Source: Pseudocercospora fijiensis CIRAD86
Lineage: Eukaryota; Ascomycota; Dothideomycetes; Mycosphaerellales; Mycosphaerellaceae
Length of the DNA: 64,000 nt
Assembly: GCF_000340215.1 (NCBI RefSeq)
Contig: NW_006921538.1
Location: 434,001-498,000 of the forward strand
Direction of reading: 5' to 3'
Below are positions 56,751-64,000 of the stretch, piece after piece; within the stretch, counting starts at the first letter, position 1, and each line of letters begins with the position of its first letter. Under the pieces are notes generated by a model. The model was not told the DNA's origin and made no database searches. It saw only the letters and a list, made by a program, of their open reading frames with translations. Made by a program: the position numbers and the translations under genes.

Positions 56751-57466
56751 CTAGTAGCGGCTAGCTCTGCGTTGATCATTGCGACTCACCCTCTCGGTCT
56801 CTTCGACGAAGTCGGTACTCTCACCCACATCTTCATTAGAGGTAGATCTTGAGTTGCGGGAGTTGTGAGCCGAGGTGCCTGTGATGGAACGTAGCGGTCT
56901 TCGTCGTTGCGCGGAGTTGTGGATGCGATATGTGATCTGCTGACTACTGTCCATTCTTCGATCAGAAGGTCCTGGGTTCACGTATTGCGTTGCACTTGAC
57001 GTTCGACGGCGCGGCGGCGGTCGAGGAGCGCGACTGTTCTGCTGGTTGGATTGGTCTCCATTACGACTCACGTCGAATCCACTGACGCTGTCCAACTCCG
57101 TGAGCTCTCTTGCGTACGGGTACGTAGAAGGCAGGACCTCTCTGCCCCAAGTGTCGAGCACGGATCCAAGGCCGGAAGTGGGACCTGTTCGGGTGTCGCG
57201 CCCTTGTCCCAGGCTATGCAGTATCTGGATCTGACGATCACCTGGCCGAGGTCAGTGGAATCCGACGGCCTCCTCTCGACAAAATTTTACTCACGTTGGG
57301 CCCTTGCTTGCTCGTCCCGTAAGTAGCGCCGCATGCTTTCATGTTCGCTGTGGCTAAGCAGAGTGTATCCAAGATGGATTCTGTCCAGGCATGTTTGGCA
57401 GGAGAAAAAGCGCTGACCAGGTTGCCAGTGGGAACAGACTCTGGGTTGGTCACTGGGTGCCGACAT
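56751..57466 (-). CDS. Small protein with N-terminal Cys/His cluster, two exons
   Basis: Exons 57295-57466 and 56751-57241 on the minus strand give 663 bases, 220 residues. The intron (57242-57294, 53 bp) has GTGAGT and CAG ends and joins within an Arg codon. The protein starts MSAPSDQPRVCSHWQPGQRF then FSCQTCLDRIHLGY; the Cys, His, Cys and Cys of CSH….SCQTC could bind one zinc. A helix with HSEHESMRRYLRDEQARAQR follows. The remaining 150 residues are Ser/Arg/Asn/Pro-rich and likely disordered (APRPPPRRRTSS). I do not recognise the family, and zinc binding is inferred. The correct first-exon frame is not the longest open frame there, so the gene is easy to miss. Confidence 0.6.
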
Positions 57467-60210
57467 CTTCGTAAGGTGCTGGATCGAGAATGAGTTGATT
57501 CTGGGACGATGGAGCAGATGTTACTGGAGGTGCAAGTAGAAGAAGTTGGGTGCAGAAGATCAGGTAGGGTAAAGTGAGGCGGTAGCGGCCACCAAGCTGG
57601 CTGCAGTGACCGTGCGAATGCAAGAGCAAGTGGTGAAGGACCTTTGCCAGTGCTGGTTTGCAAGTCTGATGCTTTTTTGTATTTTCGGATCATAAGAACA
57701 TGAGCTTAGCACGAATGATGCTGAAGACTGCGAGGCCTCGTTGGCGGTGAAGACGACATACTTATGGTGCCCGTGGATATCGTATGTCACCGCGATGACG
57801 GTGTTGCTATACGAACCCAGTGCGGGAAGCTTGTGTCACTTGATCGGGCATGCGAGGATGCCTAGGGAACTTCGCGGGCCACACGCAGTGCCCTAAGTTG
57901 CTGGCGGCCAAGCGCTGATTGCCATCTTGAAGTCTAACGTGCGACAGCATTGTGGAATGCTTGTCTGGCGAAAGCATTGGCAGGACATGCTGAGCACGAT
58001 GGTGCCAGACTTGTATCCCTCGACCGCTGCGTGGCATGTGAGGCTGCCGCATATTGTGGTATTGCAGTGATCGGCAGCTGTCAATAGCACGTGGAGGCGT
58101 TATTCACAGCTTGGACCACGGTGCTGAGGCATTGCCTTGCGAAGAGTCGTTGGCAGCGATGTCGGGCGATGACTGGTCGAGAGGGAGAGGAAGGCTGCAA
58201 CAGCACGTGCGATGTTGCATGCTCAGGTATTGCTGTGTCCAGTGCAACGGTGATAGGGCTGGAAGATTGGGTGAAGTAGCGACTCAGGACTGACAGGGAC
58301 TGTGACAACGCACTTCCAATAGTGAGACGAGGAACTCAGATTCCGGCGGGAAAGCATCTCTATTTATCATCATTTGACGCGAGAGCGGCAGCACGTCTTG
58401 CTCGCACACCCATTCCAATGCTTGTGGCGTTCTTCGTCAATGCGTACCGCCCGATTTGGCCTCGACACGGCCTGCGGATCCACTTCACCCACCACCAAGG
58501 CGCCATATTTCTGCAGCCGAGTATTGATCTGAGATCACTGTCGGCTCGGTAGTTGAGAGCATTTATATGTCTTTCGAACCACTTGCAGGCTGTCTGCCAG
58601 CCTTGCAGGGCACCTTATCTTGACGACTGTCGCTCAGAACAGCTGTACATCGAAACGCTCACTTCCGCGAATATTGTCGTCAAACCAAGAGTTCCAGTTG
58701 ATGACTGGCAGCACGAGATAGTACAGTCTTCGTTCATTCCCACCCTGTGCATGTAAAGAGCTCCCAAAGGGGTGGATGTGAGCTGTGATATGACGAAGGA
58801 AGTCGCCAGGCCTCAGCCTTACCTTCCACTGCCGGGTGCAACGAGTGAAGCAGATGAGTAACGTCCTGATCGACCAATGTATATCTAAGTGCTTCCAGTG
58901 ATGCAGGCACCATCGAGTGTTATGTGAGACAAAAGCTGTCAAACGCAGCCAAGACCCAGTCCCTGTGAGCCAGAGAAATGTCAGAAGCGAAGTCGTAGCC
59001 ACGATGCTTGGAAGGCATAGTCGCATGCTCCCAGTACGACAGATGCACAGCTCCATGATCTTGCCGACGCCGTGCTCGTCGCCGGGTGGAAGGCGGACCT
59101 CGTCTCATACATGCTGTGAAGCGCTTCTAAACGCAAATCGGACCGGAAGCATGAGCCGTGGAATACCATCGGGGTCTCTTTCGGCGGACTGTCATAATGT
59201 TCTGACATGGAACTTCTGTGCTTCGTCAGAACTTGTCTGAGGTCATCTCGTCACTCAGGACTTGGCACAAGAAACGCGCTCGGTCGTGCCACTAAGGCGA
59301 GCAGCCCGGCGCCAGGACTACTAAATCACATGCCAGGTGTTGCACTTGCATCAGCCGCTGCAGACCGGTAGTCAAGAGGAGTAATCGTAGCCGTTCTCCC
59401 GGCCACAAGCATCTGTCTACTCATCTTGCCAGTGCAGGAGATGCGCACAGCTGGAGTGTTGCCCGAGTACAGCGCAAGAGACCTTGCACGCTGGCTAAAC
59501 ATGAGGTCGTGCCTCTAAGCTCGGCTCAATCTCCAGACTGGCTGAGAACCAAGGCGATTGCGTGAAATTGGAAGGCGCCCAAATCCTGCTTCTTGCACAT
59601 ATCATCGAAAATCGTCCGCGGTAACAGCGAGTGGTTGAGGATGTTGGCGCCGAAAGAGTTGGCAAGAGTGGAAGGTAGAGAATTCAACAATCGCCAAGGC
59701 CAACAATTGAAAGTGGGTGCCAAGACGTGATGTTGCTGAGCGTAGAAGGCGAAGGGGTGGTGGTCGTGGAGATGGAGGTGGAGGTGGAGGTGGACGAGGA
59801 GGGAGGGGGGGGAGGGAGGCTGGCGGAAATGAGAAAGCACGGACTGGTCTCACCCAATTCGACTTCCTTTCACGCAGCACACCACACCAGCTGTTCGTCC
59901 CGCATATCGTACGAATACAATCCCAATCTATTTACATGATGCAGTCCGGGCTGCTCTTCGCCAAAATCACCATGGACCGTCGTAGCATTTGCCGAAGTCT
60001 GCTTAGAAATATATGAATCATGGCTGCTGCTGGCCTCCAACTCTTGACGTACCTGCAGTAGCTCACTTGCCGAGCTCTACATGATGCTCTCCCCACCGCA
60101 GTCCCTCTTCTGACGCAATAAATAACCCGGGACTATGACCTCTCGAAAGGCCTACTAACACCTCACTCACCTCTACATCTCTCCAAATCCAGACCAAAGC
60201 ACCAACAACA
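57467..60210. other. Gene-poor intergenic region
   Basis: 2.7 kb without a firmly supported gene. Minus-strand frames at 58634-59108 include short protein-like blocks (KHRGYDFASDISLAHRDWVL and INWNSWFDDNIRGSERFDVQ) in different frames. I could not join them with believable introns, so they may be a decayed gene. The last 150 bases before 60211 are the promoter of the GST gene. Confidence 0.4.
59755..59818. repeat. GGTGGA-type purine-rich simple repeat
   Basis: Tandem GGTGGTG/GATGGAGGTGG units pass into GGGAGGGGGGGGAGGGAGG. The translated runs of Val/Glu or Gly/Arg on one strand and Pro/His on the other are artefacts of this repeat. Confidence 0.8.
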
Positions 60211-60940
60211 ATGTCTCCCAAACCCCTAACCCTCCACGCCCACGGCACAGGTCCAAACCCCTACAAAATCGCCGCCGCCCTAGAATTCCTCCAAGTCCCC
60301 TACCAAGTCAAACTCTGGCAATTCGGCGCCGCCAAAAACGGAGTCAAAGGCCCAATCTTCCTCAAAATCAACGAAAACGGCCGTGTCCCCGCCCTCGAAG
60401 ACCCAAACACCGGCGTAACAAGCTGGGAATCGGGAGCAGTGATGAATTACGTCCGTCGAGTCTACGACACGCAGAAAAAGCTAGGTCCGAGGGGGAGTTC
60501 CGAACAGGACATCGTGGATTTTGAGAAATGGGAGTATTTTTTGTTGAGCACGTTGGGACCGATGATGGGTTCGTGTATTCATCCAATCCACTTTCCCCGT
60601 GCTGCGATATGCTGATGTGTATGGATCAGGACAAGTGAATTGGTTCCGTCATTACCATTCCTCGAAGAATGAGGATGCGTTGAAGAGGTATGAAGAGCAG
60701 GCATATCGATGCTATGGCGTGCTTGATGGGCAGTTGGAGAAGCATGGTGGTCCGTATATTCTGCCTGGGAATACGCCTAGTGCTGTGGATCTTCACTTTT
60801 ATCCGTGGGTCTATCAGCATGGGTTTGCTGGGTTGAGTTTGGAGTCTTATCCTAATGTTAAGAAGTGGTTGGAGGGTGTTGCGAGCTTGCCGGAGATTAA
60901 AGCTGCGTATGAGAAGATTCCAAAGGGTGAGGTGGTTTGA
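60211..60940 (+). CDS. Glutathione S-transferase, URE2-like, two exons
   Basis: Exons 60211-60568 and 60630-60940 give 222 residues; the 61-bp intron has GT…CAG ends and splits a Gly codon (…LGPMMG-QVNWFRHY…). The N-terminal thioredoxin-like half has 'LTLHAHGTGPNPYKIAAALEFL', 'KLWQFGAAKNGVKGPIFLKI', then 'NENGRVPALED' with the cis-Pro (VPAL) and 'SWESGAVMNYV' with the Glu-Ser pair that binds the glutathione gamma-glutamyl group. The C-terminal half is helical with the capping-box region 'NTPSAVDLHFYPWV' and ends 'AYEKIPKGEVV'. It is cytosolic and predicted to conjugate or reduce electrophiles with glutathione. The 'G(Q/A)xNWF' segment is characteristic of the URE2p-like fungal class. The first exon is C-rich and the second G/T-rich on the coding strand. 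Confidence 0.9.
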
Positions 60941-61933
60941 GGATGGTTGAGATGTATCCGATTGCCCGGATATCATCGTGGCAACTCGTGGTTTTCGGGT
61001 TGCTGAGATCTGCTGAGTGTTTATTGATCTCTAAGTACCCAAACTATTCACACCTTATCCATGCTCTTTACCAACCCCTTCCTGCATAATCTGTATTGAC
61101 TACTCGGAGTCCTCTCACAAACATCTCTAGGTTTGAATCAGCCATTAATTGCAGCTTGGAAGGAAATCACATATTAACTTACTATAGCGAGGGTGTGCGT
61201 TTTGCTCTAGATCTTAGGAAATTCAGAAAGGGCTCATTGACAAGAGAGGAAACGCCGCGCGATATCGATACCGACCTACATGTGCGGGTCTGTGCGCAAT
61301 CTTCACAAGACAAACGCGGACTTCACCTTGTCAACTTATACCACAATTCTGAGCCTCGATACTAAACGATTCAAGCCAGCGGAGGAAAGCATAGACGCGC
61401 AGAGGAATGTTACAAAGTTCGTGAGATGGGTGATTTGAAGATGAAGATGATTATAAGTAACTGCAGGTGCAATTGTCGCACTAGTAAGCTGCCTTAAGCA
61501 CCAGACGAAGAATAATTCTAACACCTACCTCCCAACTCGAACTACATCAAAGACTATACTCATAAGCTTAAACAGAGTAGTTAGAGCGTAATAGCTTCAA
61601 ACCCGTCTCTTTCGTATCCAGATCCTGAACACAGAAAATCCAAATACCGAAAGTTCGAAAGTTCATTCACAAATCTTTACGAATGAAATGGTGAAACTGG
61701 TACGCAAAAGGGCCGTCGAATTTTGAGCGTCGGGAAGGCGGAGACATCGTGTACTGACCGAACCAAAAGTGCCGCGTCGTAGATGTATGTAGATGCTTGG
61801 TTGATACTCTACTGAAGAGTTGGTTTGGGAATCAAGTCGGAAGAATGACCGAGGACAGCGGAAAGCAGAGAAAGACGGCGCATCCCTAAGCAATCGTCAG
61901 CATGTGCTATTATTCTCTGGCTGCATAAGAGGT
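60941..61933. other. Intergenic region
   Basis: 1 kb between convergent genes (GST and Spp2). Short open frames at 61096-61365 and on the minus strand have no recognisable features. Confidence 0.45.
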
Positions 61934-63247
61934 CTATCTTCTGCGATCACGTCGGTCTCTGCCGTCTTCTCGGTCTCGATGATGGCGTCTGGAACGGTCG
62001 CTGCGATCATAATCCTCCTCCTCACGCTCTCGTCGCTTACGTCGCTCTTTTTCTTTGCGGCGATGGTACTCCTCGTCGCTCTCGGAGTCGTAATTGCGCC
62101 TTCCTCCATCTCGATCGCGTCGGTCGTCCTTCTCTCGCTCTCTACGCTTGCGCCTGTCGCGAGAACAGGCTCGGTCCTTCTCCCGACGGCGGTCACGCGA
62201 GTCGTAGTCATCGTCATCTCTACGCTTTCGTTCTCGATCTTTCTCCTTGCGGTCGAATTCCATCTCATATTTCCTCCGCTCGTCGTCTTGCTTCTTCTTC
62301 TCAAGTTCCTCCTCAGTATACTTGGCACCGGTCTTCTTATCGCGGAGGAGGAGTGGGTTGTAGATTTTGGCATCTTTGCCCTTGGCTGCTTTCCCCCAAA
62401 CGCCCATCTCCTGCGCAATCGCGGCATCTTCTTTGGCACCGATACCCAAGAGGTTTGCTCTTCGCTCTGGGATCTTGCCACTGTCCTTGGGCAGTTTCTT
62501 TCCCTTTTGGCTACCAATACCTTCACCTTCCTTCCACCCCATACCTCGGAGCAGGGCGGCTCCAAATTGCTCCACTGGCACTCGCGCGTAGTCATCGAGA
62601 GATGCCATAGCGGGAGCAGATCTAAAATCGTGGCTAAAAGCGTCCGACTCACTCATAGGCGCGCTGGATGCTGCGATAGTCAAGGTTGTATCTTTGGTGG
62701 TCTTTCCAAGTAATGCATCCATGGCCAGTTCGTCGTCAGTCTTCTTCGATGCGCCCTCTCCATTATCTTCAAGCGCACTCTTGTCCGCCTCTGCAGGCTC
62801 TTCAACATTCTCATCTCCATCGGTCATCGCGGTGTCTGCATTTTCCTCGTCTTCAATTTGCTCCTTCTTGTAGGTGTTGAGTCCAAACTTGGGCTTGCTG
62901 GCCTCCACTTTCGCCTCTACGGCCCTCATGCGCGCATCCAGTTCTGCGCTGTTGCCGTGGCCTTCAGGAAGTCCGCTCTTCTGCCGTTTGCGCTGGTTCG
63001 CCTTTTCTCTCCAGTCGCGATTTGCTTGCGCTGTGATAACTAGCGGTCCGGTATCCACCTTCTTCTTGTTGCTGTCGATTGCGCCGCCCGCAGTCTTGTC
63101 AAAGTGTGAGACTTGCTCAGATTTGCCAAATTCGACACCGTCATCCTCATCGTCCTGTAGCGCCGCGCGTGGTCTCTTCACTCCATTACTTGGCGGCAAA
63201 GGCTTGCGCGATGCGCCGAGCGACAACGATATCTTGCTGCCGCTCAT
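61934..63247 (-). CDS. spp2: Pre-mRNA-splicing factor Spp2-like (G-patch) protein
   Basis: Single-exon gene of 437 residues. Spp2 recruits and activates the DEAH helicase Prp2 in the spliceosome through its G-patch. The N-terminus (ISLSLGASRKPL) and the VEFGKSEQVSHFDK region match fungal Spp2. The G-patch core lies around residues 218-250: VPVEQFGAALLRGMGWKEGE then GIGSQKG. It is followed by PERRANLLGIGAK, typical of the Spp2/MOS2 family. The last 120 residues are an extreme Arg/Asp/Glu-rich tail (RDRRREKDR… repeats), likely disordered and nuclear. The long open frames on the plus strand here are shadows of this biased sequence. Confidence 0.88.
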   Translation of the reverse strand: MSGSKISLSLGASRKPLPPSNGVKRPRAALQDDEDDGVEFGKSEQVSHFDKTAGGAIDSNKKKVDTGPLVITAQANRDWREKANQRKRQKSGLPEGHGNSAELDARMRAVEAKVEASKPKFGLNTYKKEQIEDEENADTAMTDGDENVEEPAEADKSALEDNGEGASKKTDDELAMDALLGKTTKDTTLTIAASSAPMSESDAFSHDFRSAPAMASLDDYARVPVEQFGAALLRGMGWKEGEGIGSQKGKKLPKDSGKIPERRANLLGIGAKEDAAIAQEMGVWGKAAKGKDAKIYNPLLLRDKKTGAKYTEEELEKKKQDDERRKYEMEFDRKEKDRERKRRDDDDYDSRDRRREKDRACSRDRRKRREREKDDRRDRDGGRRNYDSESDEEYHRRKEKERRKRREREEEDYDRSDRSRRHHRDREDGRDRRDRRR

Positions 63248-64000
63248 CGTGGTTACGTGGTGTTGTGATGTGTCTTGTGCGGGAAGCGATCGCCGTGACA
63301 GATTTTCGGAGCAGTCACGATCAAAAGTGGCTAGGGTGCCTCGGTTTCAAGCGCTCACGGAGAACACTCACTCACCGCTCATAATAATTATTGCGACGAT
63401 GACGTTGTCTTGCAGAGCAGGTATGCGAGATATATTAAAACCAACCGATTCTCGTGATGCGCATCAAGGATGTGGCTGGACAACATCTACATATTCTGAT
63501 CAGTTCCAGCTGCAACAATTTCTCCAAAGAGCAGACAAGGCATATTCTTCTCATTCACCCACCTCCGGTTATCATATGCGCCTATTTGGGGACAAGTATC
63601 CGTTGCCGGTCCAGGCAGTCTCAAGGCAGCGGCACCGCCCTCACGTCCAACACGCAGTCACGAAGTGAAAGACGTCGCGAGTTGTTGTCGTGATCGAAAA
63701 CAACCGCGATCAAACAACATTCAACTGCCACGCGAACATCGAGTCGTGAAGCCGGGCACCATTGCATCATCTCAGACACTTTCACGTTTGATGTCGCCAC
63801 GGCTATCGTGAATCGACAGACCGGTACTCCACGCCGCCACGCTGCAAGCCGGCCGACCTCCACGAATCTTGAATCTGTCAATATGACAATCCCACTATTG
63901 CATGATGAACTATGCACGAAGCCTTTCGACAAGATGTACGTTGCACATCATCAAGGCTGGCTGCATGACACGAGACTATCCTTGCGTCAACTCCATTACC
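63248..64000. other. Upstream region of the Spp2 gene to window end
   Basis: Promoter and 5' flank of the G-patch gene, then 600 bases with no supported gene. The minus-strand frame at 63621-63932 is open but featureless. Confidence 0.4.

Noticed and set aside
59727..60016. Gly/Arg- and Val/Glu-rich open frames
   Set aside because: These are products of the GGTGGA simple repeat and its neighbours.
61820..62713. 297-residue plus-strand frame with hydrophobic runs
   Set aside because: It is the antisense shadow of the Arg/Asp/Glu codon-rich Spp2-like gene; no independent gene features.
1..64000. tRNA or rRNA genes
   Set aside because: None was recognised by eye; a covariance-model scan (tRNAscan-SE, Infernal) would be needed to exclude them.

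Overview
The window looks like nuclear DNA of a filamentous ascomycete (Pezizomycotina; a Dothideomycete is my guess). Genes carry short spliceosomal introns of about 50-135 bp. The proteins are fungal: an acetate-permease family protein, Spp2-type splicing factor, 14-3-3, clathrin heavy chain, URE2-like GST and small F-box-like proteins. The repeats carry a heavy repeat-induced point mutation (RIP) signature, in which CpA/TpG is replaced by TpA, so Trp and Gln codons in former transposase frames read as TAG/TAA.

Layout. 1-2.4 kb: acetate transporter gene (three exons, one probable GC-AG intron). 2.4-5.7 kb: RIP-degraded piggyBac-like transposon. 5.7-8.6 kb: gene island with a KANL3/Tex30-like alpha/beta hydrolase and, convergent to it, a Fic-domain gene carrying an apparent one-base frameshift. 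8.6-31.76 kb: 23 kb of dead repeats. These resolve into (a) an 11.8-kb element with matching inverted ends, containing a DUF6589-like relic on + and a RecQ-like helicase relic on -, with tandem repeats between; (b) a hAT element with TIRs and an 8-bp target duplication; and (c) a 7.1-kb chromodomain Ty3/gypsy element with 196-bp LTRs and a 5-bp target duplication, nested inside the hAT. 31.77-32.93 kb: a one-gene island (metallophosphoesterase). 32.94-36.23 kb: RIP-degraded Fot/pogo element. 36.3-36.8 kb: a broken paralogue of the phosphoesterase.

37-64 kb is ordinary gene space: two F-box-like proteins, a CAMK/AMPK-type protein kinase, a small two-exon gene, clathrin heavy chain, and 14-3-3 (eight exons, three of them micro-exons). 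A gene-poor 6 kb follows with one small Cys-containing gene, then a URE2-like GST and the G-patch splicing factor Spp2.

The genes do not form a pathway cluster. Clathrin heavy chain and 14-3-3 are divergent across a 1.6-kb shared upstream region. The most unusual content is the 8.6-20.4 kb element, which pairs a DUF6589-like protein with a RecQ-like helicase between inverted ends. All exon boundaries and domain names come from reading the sequence by eye; no database search was possible.
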